In this document: positions 25,236 to 33,640 of the stretch, one piece after another
Position numbering within the stretch: position 1 is the stretch's first letter
How the letters are laid out: every line of letters begins with the position of its first letter
Assembly: GCF_018968705.1 (NCBI RefSeq)
Contig: NZ_CP076668.1
Location: forward strand, 3,359,001 to 3,423,000
Length of the DNA stretch: 64,000 nucleotides
Direction: 5' to 3'
Origin: Pseudomonas lijiangensis
Lineage (GTDB): Bacteria; Pseudomonadota; Gammaproteobacteria; Pseudomonadales; Pseudomonadaceae
The notes under the pieces: model-generated
What the model was told of the DNA's origin: nothing
Databases searched by the model: none
The model's input: only the letters and a program-made list of their open reading frames with translations
Position numbers and translations under genes: made by a program

Positions 25236-26090
25236 ATGACCCAGATTGAAAAACCGTCCATTCTCGCCGGCCTGATCGGCTCAGGTATCCAGGCCTCACG
25301 AACCCCGTCGATGCATGAGCATGAAGGCGATGCCCAGGGTTTGCGCTATCTGTATCGGCTGATCGATATCGACGCCCTCAAGCTGGATATCAACGCCCTG
25401 CCGCGCCTGCTGGAAGGCGCCCAGAACACGGGGTTCACAGGCCTCAACATCACCTTCCCCTGCAAACAGGCCGTCATTCCTCTACTGGACGAACTGTCCG
25501 ACGAGGCTCGCGGCATTGGCGCGGTCAACACCGTGGTCTTCAAGGATGGCAAGCGCATCGGCCATAACACCGACTGCCTGGGTTTTGCCGAAGGCTTGCA
25601 TCGCGGCCTGGCTCAGGCTCCGCGTCAGCATGTGGTGCAGATGGGCGCTGGCGGGGCTGGCGCTGCCGTGGCCCATGCGTTGCTCAGTTCAGGCGTGCAG
25701 CATTTGAGCGTTTTCGAGGTGGAACCTGAACGTGCCCGTGGCCTGGTGGATAACCTCAACGCCTGCTTCGGGGTCGGCCGGGCTCAGGTGGGACTCGATC
25801 TGCCGGGCGCAATGGCCGAAGCCGACGGGCTGGTGAATACCACACCCGTGGGCATGGCCAAATTGCCCGGCACGCCATTACCGGTGGAGCTGCTGCGCCC
25901 CGAACTCTGGGTGGCGGAAATCATTTACTTCCCGCTGGAAACCGAACTGCTCAAGCATGCCCGCGCACTGGGCTGCCGCACCCTCGACGGCTCGACCATG
26001 GCCGTGTTTCAGGCGGTGAAGGCATTCGAGCTGTTCAGCGGTCGCCCTGCCGATGCAGAGCGCATGATGGACCACTTCCACAGCCTGTAA
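25236..26090 (+). CDS. Shikimate dehydrogenase-family protein (RifI2-like paralogue)
   Basis: The 284-residue protein keeps the catalytic lysine (GLNITFPCKQ) and aspartate (GHNTDCLGF) of shikimate dehydrogenases and the NAD(P)-binding motif QMGAGGAGAAVAHAL. The substrate-site segment reads SRTPSMHEHEG instead of the SxSPxxHN of biosynthetic AroE, which places it in a catabolic or quinate/shikimate subgroup such as RifI2 of P. putida. It lies beside quiC, convergent with the TetR gene (three bases apart), so a role in oxidising quinate or shikimate to dehydro forms is likely. Exact substrate is not shown by sequence. Confidence 0.88.
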   Translation: MTQIEKPSILAGLIGSGIQASRTPSMHEHEGDAQGLRYLYRLIDIDALKLDINALPRLLEGAQNTGFTGLNITFPCKQAVIPLLDELSDEARGIGAVNTVVFKDGKRIGHNTDCLGFAEGLHRGLAQAPRQHVVQMGAGGAGAAVAHALLSSGVQHLSVFEVEPERARGLVDNLNACFGVGRAQVGLDLPGAMAEADGLVNTTPVGMAKLPGTPLPVELLRPELWVAEIIYFPLETELLKHARALGCRTLDGSTMAVFQAVKAFELFSGRPADAERMMDHFHSL

Positions 26091-26093
26091 GAC

Positions 26094-26765
26094 TCAGCGT
26101 TTGAGGTAACTCAGCACAGCGTCGCAGATCATGGTCTTGTGACGCTTCTTGACCTCATCGCTCCACAGTTCGATCTGGAAAATCTCGCTGAACGTGTGGC
26201 GGTTGGAGATGCGATAGAAGCAGAACGAGCTGATCATCAGGTGCAGGTCCACCGGATGAACACCTTCGCGGAACAGCCCCATGGACTCGCCGCGTCGCAG
26301 AATATCGTCCAGCGCCCGAATGATGTTCTGGCTCTTGGCCTGAATCGAATCGGACTGTTTGACGTTCTCGCCGTTATGAATGTTTTCGATGCAGACGATG
26401 CGCACGAAATCGACATTGCGGTCATGGTGATCGAAGGTGAATTCCACGACTCGATGGATAGCTTCCACCGGCTCAAGCTCGCCCAGGTTCAACTGGCTTT
26501 CGGTGGTGCGGATATCGCCGTAGAGCTTTTCCAGCACTTCAACGTACAGCTGCTCCTTGCTACCGAAGTAGTAATAGATCATCCGTTTCGACGTCTTGGT
26601 GCGCTCGGCGATGGCATCGACCCGTGCGCCGGTCAACCCGTAGGCAACGAACTCGACGATTGCCGCCTGAAGGATATCCTCGCGGGTCTTTTCCGGATTG
26701 TTCTTGCGGCTCTTGCGCAGCGCATCGACGGGCTCGACGGCAGCGGAGTCGGCAGTTTTTTTCAT
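26094..26765 (-). CDS. TetR-family regulator of the quinate region
   Basis: The 223-residue protein has an N-terminal TetR helix-turn-helix (TREDILQAAIVEFVAYGL, then DAIAERTKTSKRMIYYYFGS) and an all-helical ligand domain with no recognisable specific motif. It follows quiC on the same strand after 100 bases and is convergent with the shikimate dehydrogenase paralogue. A shared motif GAACTGGTTAG upstream of quiC, also found near oprD in inverted form, could be its operator. Its ligand is probably an intermediate of quinate catabolism. Confidence 0.9.
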   Translation of the reverse strand: MKKTADSAAVEPVDALRKSRKNNPEKTREDILQAAIVEFVAYGLTGARVDAIAERTKTSKRMIYYYFGSKEQLYVEVLEKLYGDIRTTESQLNLGELEPVEAIHRVVEFTFDHHDRNVDFVRIVCIENIHNGENVKQSDSIQAKSQNIIRALDDILRRGESMGLFREGVHPVDLHLMISSFCFYRISNRHTFSEIFQIELWSDEVKKRHKTMICDAVLSYLKR

Positions 26766-26865
26766 TATTCGCTCACGACCACGGTTGAATTCCGGATTAT
26801 GAAGCGCGTAATGGATCGAGGGAAGCTGCGCAGCACTCCTGCACTGCGCAGCCCGGCATCAAACC

Positions 26866-28773
26866 TCAGAGACGCGCCTGACGCGCCGCCACGTTACGGG
26901 CCTTGGCCATGGCCGCAAGACGCACCGGAACATTGGCCGCGCCATATCCGACGTAGCCGTTCTTGCGTTGCAGAATCTCGAAGAAGAAACGCCCGTCGAA
27001 GGCATCGGTGTAGACGTGGAACAGCTCGCCGCCCTGGGCATCGCGGTCGTACAGCACGTTGTAATACGCCAGTTCGCTGAGGAATTCGTCATCGAAGTCG
27101 AAGCGTGCGGCCAGGTCGTCGTAATAGTTGAGCGGGATATCCAGCAACGGGACGCCCGCCTCCTTGGCACGCCTGACCTCGGCAAAAATGTCTTCGCACG
27201 AGAACGCGATGTGATGCACGCCGGAGCCACGATAACTCGACAGGGCATGGGATATCGCCGTGTTGCGGTTCTCCGAAATGTTCAGCGGCAGACGGATCGT
27301 GCTGCACCGGCTGCGCAAGGCCCGGCTTTTGACCAGCCCGTAAGGATCGGGCAGCACCACTTCGTCATCGGCCTCGAAGTCCAGCAGGCTCTTGTAGAAC
27401 AGCACCCAACTGTCGAGGCTGTCTGCCGGCAGCGCCATGGCCATGTGGTCAATGCGTTGCAGGCCGCCCTGATCCCTGGTCTTGGGGTCGACGACAAAGT
27501 CGATGTCGTAGATCGACTGCCCGGGCTCGGCGCCCTGGACCAGATAGATCAGGCTGCCATCGGGCGCACGCACCGAAGGGATTTCACGCTCATTCGGCCC
27601 GACCAGTCCGCGATAGGGCTGGCCCTTGAACGCACGCGCACGCTCCAGCGCCCTGTTGCCGTCATCCACTCGCAAGGCAGTAGCACACAGCGAAGGGCCA
27701 TGGGCCTCGAAAAAGCTGTGGGCAAAGGAATAGGGTTCGGCATTGAGCACAATCTTGATATCGCCCTGCCCCAGCAGGCTCACCGCCTTGGAGCGATGCT
27801 GCCCCAGACGGGCGAAACCGAGACGTTCGAGCCAGCCGGACAGCCGTGCGCCCTGAGTCTCGTCAACCGCGAACTCAAGGAACTCGACGCCACTGTAGGT
27901 GCTGGCAGGCGGCGGATTGAACAGGATTTCGGAAGCCACCGGCTCAGCCTCGCGAGCCAGCAGCTCGCGGGTTTTCTCTTCCAGATAGAGCAATGAACGG
28001 AAACCATCGGCGGCGTTGGCTCGGGTTGGCGCAGCCCGAAAACCATCATTGAAGACTTCCAGTGACAAAGGTCCGGTGTAGCCACTGCGCAGGATCGGCG
28101 CCAGAAAGCCTGGCAGGTCGAATTCGCCCTGACCGGGGAAGCAGCGAAAATGCCGGCTCCACTCCAGCACGTCCATGGCCAGGATCGGCGCATCGGCCAT
28201 TTGCACGAAAAAGATCTTGTCGCCGGGAATCTGGGCGATGGCACCTGGATCGCCCTTGAGCGAAAGCGTATGGAAACTGTCGAGCAATACACCCAGGGCC
28301 GGGTGATCGACCTGACGCACCAGATTCCAGACCTGTTGCCAGGTATTCACATGACGCCCCCAGGCCAGGGCTTCGTAGCCCACCCGCAGGTTACGGGCAC
28401 CGGCACGCTCGGCCAGCAGGCTCAGGTCATCGAGCAGGATATTTTCATCGCCCACCGAATCGGCGGCGGCATTGCTGCAGACCAGCACCAGATCAGTGCC
28501 CAGCTCCTGCATCAGATCGAATTTGCGTTCGGCACGGTCGACATTACGCTGAAGCCGGTCACGGCGGCAGCCTTCAAAGTCACGAAACGGCTGGAACAGA
28601 GTGATGGCGATACCCAGGTCGGCGCAGATCTGCCTGACATTTCGCGGGCTGCCGTCGTAATACAAAAGGTCGTTCTCGAAGATTTCTACCCCGTCGAAAC
28701 CGGCTGCAGCAACGGCTTCGAGCTTTTCAGGCAGAGTACCGCTCAGGGATACGGTGGCAATAGAACGCTGCAT
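26866..28773 (-). CDS. quiC: 3-Dehydroshikimate dehydratase, two-domain form
   Basis: The enzyme converts 3-dehydroshikimate to protocatechuate, linking quinate/shikimate use to the beta-ketoadipate pathway. The 635-residue protein is a fusion. The N-terminal half (about 1-280) is a sugar-phosphate-isomerase-like TIM barrel (MQRSIATVSLSGTLPEKL, LLDSFHTLSLKGDP). The C-terminal half (about 290-630) is a glyoxalase-like domain resembling 4-hydroxyphenylpyruvate dioxygenase (GLQRIDHMAMALP, GVHHIAFSCEDIF, FFFEILQRKNGYVGYGAAN), as in QuiC1 of P. putida. The start at 28773 was chosen because family members begin MQRSIATV. A PcaR-like box and a TetR-type motif lie upstream. Confidence 0.94.
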   Translation of the reverse strand: MQRSIATVSLSGTLPEKLEAVAAAGFDGVEIFENDLLYYDGSPRNVRQICADLGIAITLFQPFRDFEGCRRDRLQRNVDRAERKFDLMQELGTDLVLVCSNAAADSVGDENILLDDLSLLAERAGARNLRVGYEALAWGRHVNTWQQVWNLVRQVDHPALGVLLDSFHTLSLKGDPGAIAQIPGDKIFFVQMADAPILAMDVLEWSRHFRCFPGQGEFDLPGFLAPILRSGYTGPLSLEVFNDGFRAAPTRANAADGFRSLLYLEEKTRELLAREAEPVASEILFNPPPASTYSGVEFLEFAVDETQGARLSGWLERLGFARLGQHRSKAVSLLGQGDIKIVLNAEPYSFAHSFFEAHGPSLCATALRVDDGNRALERARAFKGQPYRGLVGPNEREIPSVRAPDGSLIYLVQGAEPGQSIYDIDFVVDPKTRDQGGLQRIDHMAMALPADSLDSWVLFYKSLLDFEADDEVVLPDPYGLVKSRALRSRCSTIRLPLNISENRNTAISHALSSYRGSGVHHIAFSCEDIFAEVRRAKEAGVPLLDIPLNYYDDLAARFDFDDEFLSELAYYNVLYDRDAQGGELFHVYTDAFDGRFFFEILQRKNGYVGYGAANVPVRLAAMAKARNVAARQARL

Positions 28774-29381
28774 GCTTTGAGCTCCTGGATGAGCACAACC
28801 TCTTCGGGTCGTGACTGGATAGCACCGCATTCTCGGCCTGAATCGGCCGCATTACAGGGGTGCGAGTAAAGTATTTCCCTGTCAAAATGCCAGATCAACA
28901 TAAAGTGTACGAACTGGTTAGTTTTGCGTTCGATTATCGAACAGAAGCCATTTTCCTCGATTGACGCTGTTTCGATCAGTCCTCACCATCTGCCACACAT
29001 TGCAGGATCACCGCGTGTCCGTTTTCGCTTCACGGCAACAACCCCATAACAATTTCAAAAAACAGGAATATTGCTCATGTCTACCCTCCTTGCGCCGTCC
29101 GCTCTCACCTCGACACGCCCTCACCGTTCACTGGACCGACGATATCTGCCGGTCGTTCACGCGACCCGACCTGTCGACGCCTGAATCAACCCAGCGCACT
29201 CGAAGGGTTGAGCCTGTAAGATGCCGGCCCGTTGAATCGTTCAGAAGATGCCGTGAGCAACTGGCCACGAGCATAACGGTTCGACGATCTCACTTTTACA
29301 GGTACAGCGCCTGAGTCGAGTGGACTTCTCAAGTCCGACTGTAGCGAACTGCACAGTCTTGGAACGGATGGTTAGAACATC
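28774..29381. other. Intergenic region quiC / MFS transporter
   Basis: This 608-base gap has the quiC promoter region on its left. In the middle an A-rich stretch (29036-29066) precedes a possible 35-residue reading, ATG at 29077 to TGA at 29184 (MSTLLAPSALTSTRPH start), with AGGAA upstream; it has no known domain. The right part precedes the transporter and contains GGATGGTTAGAAC (29365-29377), a partial copy of the TetR-type motif. I see no other gene. Confidence 0.5.
28910..28942 (-). promoter_or_regulatory. PcaR-like box and TetR-type motif upstream of quiC
   Basis: The minus strand reads GTTCGATAATCGAAC (28928-28942), matching the reported PcaR site GTTCGATAATCGCAC of P. putida at 14 of 15 bases and being itself a palindrome. 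Next to it the plus strand has GAACTGGTTAGTT (28911-28923), containing AACT-N4-AGTT, repeated near oprD. Confidence 0.62.
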
Positions 29382-30710
29382 ATGATCAACACCCAAACCA
29401 ACCCCGTCGCCCGGGCTGCCCGGGCGGGCATCGGCGAAAAGATTCGTGGCGCCATGGCCGTGGGCAAGACCCGCTGGGGCATGCTTGCCCTGGTGTTCTT
29501 TGCAACCACCCTGAACTACATCGACCGTGCAGCACTGGGCGTCATGCAGCCGATCCTGGCCAAGGAAATGAGCTGGACGGCGATGGACTACGCCAACATC
29601 AACTTCTGGTTCCAGGTCGGTTATGCGGTGGGCTTCGTACTGCAAGGCCGGTTCATTGACCGGGTCGGCGTCAAACGTGCTTTCTTCCTGGCCGTACTGC
29701 TCTGGAGCCTGGCCACCGGTGCCCACGGCCTGGCGACGTCCGCTATCGGCTTCATGATCTGCCGCTTCATTCTGGGCCTGACCGAAGCCGCCAACTACCC
29801 CGCCTGCGTCAAGACCACACGTCTGTGGTTCCCGGCCGGGGAACGTGCAGTGGCCACCGGCATCTTCAATGCCGGGACCAACGTCGGCGCCATGCTGACC
29901 CCTGCCCTGTTGCCACTGATCCTGACCATCTGGGGCTGGCAGGCTGCGTTCGTGGCCATGGGCTCGCTCGGTCTGTTCTGGGTCATCATCTGGCGCCTGA
30001 AGTATTACAACCCCGAAGAACACCCGACTCTGCGCAAGAGTGAACTGGACTACATCAACCAGGAAGTCGAGCCGGAGCCGGTCAAGGTGCCTTTCTCGCA
30101 TATCCTGAAAATGCGCGGCACCTGGGCCTTCGCTGTGGCTTATTCCCTGACCGCACCGGTGTTCTGGTTCTACCTGTACTGGCTGCCGCCGTTTCTCAAT
30201 CAGCAATACAACCTGGGCATCAGCGTCACGCAAATGGGTATCCCGCTGATCCTGATCTGGCTGACCGCCGATGTGGGCAGCATTGGTGGCGGCATCCTGT
30301 CCTCATGGCTGATCGGTCGCGGCGCAAGACCAACTACAGCTCGCCTGATCTCGATGCTTATCTTCGCCATCACCATCTGCAGCGTGATCTTTGCCGCCAA
30401 TGCCAGCGGATTGTGGGTTGCCGTACTGGCCATTTCGGTAGCGGTCGGCGCGCATCAGGCCTGGACGGCAAATATCTGGAGTCTGGTGATGGACTACACG
30501 CCCAAGCACATGATGAGCACCGTATTCGGCTTCGGCGGGATGTGTGCGGCCATCGGCGGGATGTTCATGACCCAGTTGGTCGGCGCGGTCCTCACTGCCA
30601 CCAATAACAACTACAGCGTGCTGTTCACCATGATCCCGGCGATGTACTTCATTGCCCTGACCTGGATGTTCTTCATGGCACCCCGCAAAGTGCCGAAGAT
30701 CAGCGAGTAA
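29382..30710 (+). CDS. MFS transporter, ACS family, likely quinate/shikimate uptake
   Basis: The 442-residue protein has twelve predicted membrane segments and the anion:cation symporter signatures NYIDRAALGVMQP near the first helix and GRFIDRVGVKRAF between helices 2 and 3. Family members import hexuronates, glucarate, phthalate and related organic acids with protons. Its place between quiC and the porin gene suggests quinate or shikimate as substrate. The start at 29382 has no clear ribosome binding site except GGATGGTTAG. Confidence 0.86.
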   Translation: MINTQTNPVARAARAGIGEKIRGAMAVGKTRWGMLALVFFATTLNYIDRAALGVMQPILAKEMSWTAMDYANINFWFQVGYAVGFVLQGRFIDRVGVKRAFFLAVLLWSLATGAHGLATSAIGFMICRFILGLTEAANYPACVKTTRLWFPAGERAVATGIFNAGTNVGAMLTPALLPLILTIWGWQAAFVAMGSLGLFWVIIWRLKYYNPEEHPTLRKSELDYINQEVEPEPVKVPFSHILKMRGTWAFAVAYSLTAPVFWFYLYWLPPFLNQQYNLGISVTQMGIPLILIWLTADVGSIGGGILSSWLIGRGARPTTARLISMLIFAITICSVIFAANASGLWVAVLAISVAVGAHQAWTANIWSLVMDYTPKHMMSTVFGFGGMCAAIGGMFMTQLVGAVLTATNNNYSVLFTMIPAMYFIALTWMFFMAPRKVPKISE

Positions 30711-30718
30711 CACACTCT

Positions 30719-30805
30719 GTAGGAGCGAATTTATTCGCGAGACGTCCGTACACCCGAAGAAGATGTATTGCCTTCAATAGACGTCTCGCGGATAACGCCT
30801 GCTAC
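30719..30805. repeat. Imperfect palindromic repeat, GTAGGAGCGAATT type
   Basis: Arms at about 30719-30746 and 30779-30805 pair imperfectly (GTAGGAGCGAATTTATTCGC against its partner containing GACGTCTCGCGGATAACGCC). The left arm is a typical Pseudomonas REP arm. It lies between convergent genes. Confidence 0.6.
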
Positions 30806-31690
30806 TCACCCCTTGGTACGCTGCTGCCACGCAGCAGCAAGCCCGCTCAGGCAGATGATCACGATACCGACCTGCGCGATGGGTGACGGCATATGGTCGA
30901 AGACGATGAACCCCAGAAAGCCCGCAAAGACAATCTGACAGTAACTGAACGGCGCCAGAATGGCCGGTGCGGTGAAGCGGAATGCCTGGGTCAGCAGCAA
31001 ATGAGCGGACATCCCGCACGCCCCCAACGCCAATAGAAACGGCCAGTGCTTGAGCTCAGGCGTCTGCCAGAAAAACGGCACCAGCGCGCTCATCAGCAAG
31101 GTATTGAACAGACCGGCAAAGAAGTTGCTGGTGGTCGGGCTGTCATACGGGCTGACCAGACGTGTCAGCAGTTGATAGATCGCAAAGCACAAGGCCGAAG
31201 ACAGCGGCAGCAGAATCGCCGGTGTAAAGAGTTCACCGCCCGGGTGAATGATCACGATCACCCCCGAAAAGCCCACCACCACCGCCAGCCATTGGCCTCG
31301 CGTGACACGCTCCTTCAATAACGGCACCGACAAGGCCGTGACCAGCAACGGCGCAAGAAAGTTGACTGCCGTGGCTTCAGCCTGGGGAATGAACATCAGG
31401 CTGCTGGTAAACAACAGGCTGGTACCCAGCAGGGCCAGCGCACGCAAGACCTGAAAACCCGGTCGCTTGGTACGCAACACCCGCAGCCCCGCCGACGGCA
31501 TGAAGATGAACGCCATGAGCAGCGTATGAACCAGATAGCGGGCCCAGACCACCAGAATGATCGGATAGAAGCCTGAAAGGTATTTGGAGAGCGTGTCATG
31601 GCTGGCGAACAGAAAGGTCGCCAGCAGGATCAGGCCAATTCCCTTGAGGGGTTGATTGACACCGGATAGCGGCGTGCTGGTAGTGCTCAT
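30806..31690 (-). CDS. DMT-superfamily transporter (EamA family)
   Basis: The 294-residue protein has ten hydrophobic segments arranged as two EamA repeats (GIGLILLATFLFASHDTLSK first, LPLSSALCFAIYQLLTRLVS second). Family members export or import small metabolites. AAGGAAGCCCG precedes the start at 31690. It is divergent from the OprD-type porin across a region with a PcaR-like box, so it may be co-regulated with quinate catabolism, but the substrate is unknown. Confidence 0.88.
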   Translation of the reverse strand: MSTTSTPLSGVNQPLKGIGLILLATFLFASHDTLSKYLSGFYPIILVVWARYLVHTLLMAFIFMPSAGLRVLRTKRPGFQVLRALALLGTSLLFTSSLMFIPQAEATAVNFLAPLLVTALSVPLLKERVTRGQWLAVVVGFSGVIVIIHPGGELFTPAILLPLSSALCFAIYQLLTRLVSPYDSPTTSNFFAGLFNTLLMSALVPFFWQTPELKHWPFLLALGACGMSAHLLLTQAFRFTAPAILAPFSYCQIVFAGFLGFIVFDHMPSPIAQVGIVIICLSGLAAAWQQRTKG

Positions 31691-31808
31691 CGGGCTTCCT
31701 TGTTCTGGCATGCAACTGAAGAATATTCACGCGCCTCGCCCAGCGGGGCCGCAATCATTTTTGAGTGAGCATCGCAGGCAGTAATCGGGACGTCTCGTTA
31801 AAATGTTC

Positions 31809-31839
31809 CAACCAGTTAATTTTTGGTCGATAATCGCAC
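31809..31839. promoter_or_regulatory. PcaR-like box and TetR-type motif upstream of oprD
   Basis: GGTCGATAATCGCAC (31825-31839) matches the reported PcaR site GTTCGATAATCGCAC at 14 of 15 bases. CCAACCAGTTAA (31808-31819) is the inverse of the AACTGGTT motif also found before quiC. The pair lies between the divergent DMT transporter and porin genes. Confidence 0.65.
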
Positions 31840-31934
31840 GAAATAGCATTTTTCCAATTGCAGACGATTCTTTGGTCTTTACTATCAGAGCCAGTTGTAC
31901 TGCCCACAAATAATGATAAGAAGGCTCCTACCTC

Positions 31935-33191
31935 ATGCGCTTGAAATCCAACTGCAAAATCCTTTGCGGCTTTTCTGCGGCTATCACAGCCAGTCTCACT
32001 CCCACCTTCACCCAGGCGGCAGGCTTCGTCGATGACGCCAAGGTGGGCTTGAACCTACGCAACTTCTTTATCAACCGCAACTTCGTCGACCCTGACAACG
32101 CCCAGAACGGCGCTCAGGAATGGACCCAGAACTTCATTCTCGACGCCCGCTCCGGCTTCACACAGGGCACGGTCGGCTTTGGTGTCGATGTACTGGGGCT
32201 CTACTCCCTCAAGCTTGACGGCGGCAAAGGCTCGGGCGGTACACAACTGCTGCCGATTCATGATGATGGACGCCCCGCCGATGATTTCGGACGACTGGGC
32301 GTTGCAGCAAAGGCACGCTTTTCCAAGACCGAGCTGAAAGTCGGCGAATGGATGCCGGTGCTGCCCATTCTGCGCTCCGACGATGGCCGTTCACTGCCAC
32401 AGACCTTCCGTGGCGGACAGATCACCTCGAAGGAAATCGACGGCCTGACACTCTACGGCGGCCAGTTCCGCGCCAACAGCCCGCGCAACGATGCAAGCAT
32501 GGAAGACATGTCGATGCAGGGTCGTGGAGCCTTTACCTCCGACCGTTTCAACTTCGGCGGCGGCGAATACACCTTCAATGAAAAACGCACTCTGGTCGGC
32601 CTCTGGTACGCCCAGCTCGAAGACATCTACCAGCAGCAATACCTCAACGTGGTCCACAGCCAGCCGCTGGGCCAATGGGTGCTGGGTGCCAACCTTGGCT
32701 ACTTCAACGGCAAGGATGACGGCCGGTCACTGGCCGGCGACATGGACAACAAGACCTGGTCGGCCATGCTCTCGGCCCGCTATGGCGGCAACACCTTTTA
32801 TCTGGGCTTGCAGAAAGTCAGCGGCGACAGCGCCTGGATGCGGGTCAATGGCACCAGTGGCGGCACCTTGGCCAACGACAGCTACAACTCCAGTTTCGAG
32901 AATGCCAAGGAGCGTTCCTGGCAGTTACGCCATGACTACGACTTTGCCGCACTCGGCGTGCCCGGCCTGACCCTCATGAACCGCTACATCAGTGGCGAAA
33001 ACGTGCATACCGGCACCATCACCAATGGCGAAGAATGGGCTCGAGAATCGGAACTGGCCTATGTCTTCCAGAGCGGCTCGTTCAAGAACCTGTCGGTCAA
33101 ATGGCGCAACTCCAGCATGCGCCGCGATTACAGCACCAACCAGTTCGACGAAAACCGCCTGATCGTCAGCTATCCGTTGTCGCTGCTCTGA
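31935..33191 (+). CDS. OprD-family outer-membrane porin
   Basis: The 418-residue protein has a signal peptide (CGFSAAITASLTPTFTQAAG) and an OprD-type beta barrel (FVDDAKVGLNLRNFFINRNF, TQNFILDARSGFTQGTVGFG, GEWMPVLPILRSDDGRSLP, ending YPLSLL with a terminal aliphatic residue rather than Phe). OprD-family porins carry basic amino acids or small organic acids. Its neighbours and the PcaR-like box suggest quinate, shikimate or an aromatic acid. AAGAAGG lies upstream of the start in an A-rich stretch. A strong terminator follows. Confidence 0.93.
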   Translation: MRLKSNCKILCGFSAAITASLTPTFTQAAGFVDDAKVGLNLRNFFINRNFVDPDNAQNGAQEWTQNFILDARSGFTQGTVGFGVDVLGLYSLKLDGGKGSGGTQLLPIHDDGRPADDFGRLGVAAKARFSKTELKVGEWMPVLPILRSDDGRSLPQTFRGGQITSKEIDGLTLYGGQFRANSPRNDASMEDMSMQGRGAFTSDRFNFGGGEYTFNEKRTLVGLWYAQLEDIYQQQYLNVVHSQPLGQWVLGANLGYFNGKDDGRSLAGDMDNKTWSAMLSARYGGNTFYLGLQKVSGDSAWMRVNGTSGGTLANDSYNSSFENAKERSWQLRHDYDFAALGVPGLTLMNRYISGENVHTGTITNGEEWARESELAYVFQSGSFKNLSVKWRNSSMRRDYSTNQFDENRLIVSYPLSLL

Positions 33192-33196
33192 CAGAC

Positions 33197-33230
33197 AAAG
33201 GCCGCCAGGGAAACCCTGGCGGCCTTTTCA
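33197..33230. terminator. Bidirectional terminator between oprD and pcaC
   Basis: 14-base arms 33197-33210 (AAAGGCCGCCAGGG) and 33214-33227 are perfect reverse complements with a three-base AAA loop and flanking T residues. Confidence 0.92.
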
Positions 33231-33241
33231 TGAGCCCGCCA

Positions 33242-33640
33242 TCACTCCTTGTTCAACGACTCCACGCCCATCTCGTCCCACACCTCTTCAGCCAGATGGA
33301 AAGTCGCATTGGCGGCCGGAATCCCGCAATAGATCGCACTTTGCATCAGCACTTCCTTGATCTCGTCACGGGTCACGCCATTATGCTTGGCAGCCTTCAG
33401 ATGCAAACGCAACTCCCCTTCGCGATTCATCCCGATCAGCATGGCGATGGTGATCAGGCTGCGGGTATGCCGTGGCAGACCCGGGCGCGTCCAGATATCG
33501 CCCCAGGCATGACGGGTAATCATTTCCTGGAACTCTTCGTTGAACGGCGTCAGTTTTTTCAGGCTGTTATCGACATGGGTATCGCCCAGCACCGCACGAC
33601 GAACCTGCATGCCGGCCTGATAGCGTTCTTCTTCGTTCAT
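33242..33640 (-). CDS. pcaC: 4-Carboxymuconolactone decarboxylase
   Basis: PcaC decarboxylates gamma-carboxymuconolactone to beta-ketoadipate enol-lactone. The 132-residue protein has the AhpD-like fold motifs EFQEMITRHAWGDIWTRPGL and RSLITIAMLIGMNREGELRL of the family. It overlaps pcaB by four bases (33637-33640), so it is translated from the same mRNA. It is a stand-alone PcaC, not a PcaL fusion with PcaD. Confidence 0.95.
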   Translation of the reverse strand: MNEEERYQAGMQVRRAVLGDTHVDNSLKKLTPFNEEFQEMITRHAWGDIWTRPGLPRHTRSLITIAMLIGMNREGELRLHLKAAKHNGVTRDEIKEVLMQSAIYCGIPAANATFHLAEEVWDEMGVESLNKE

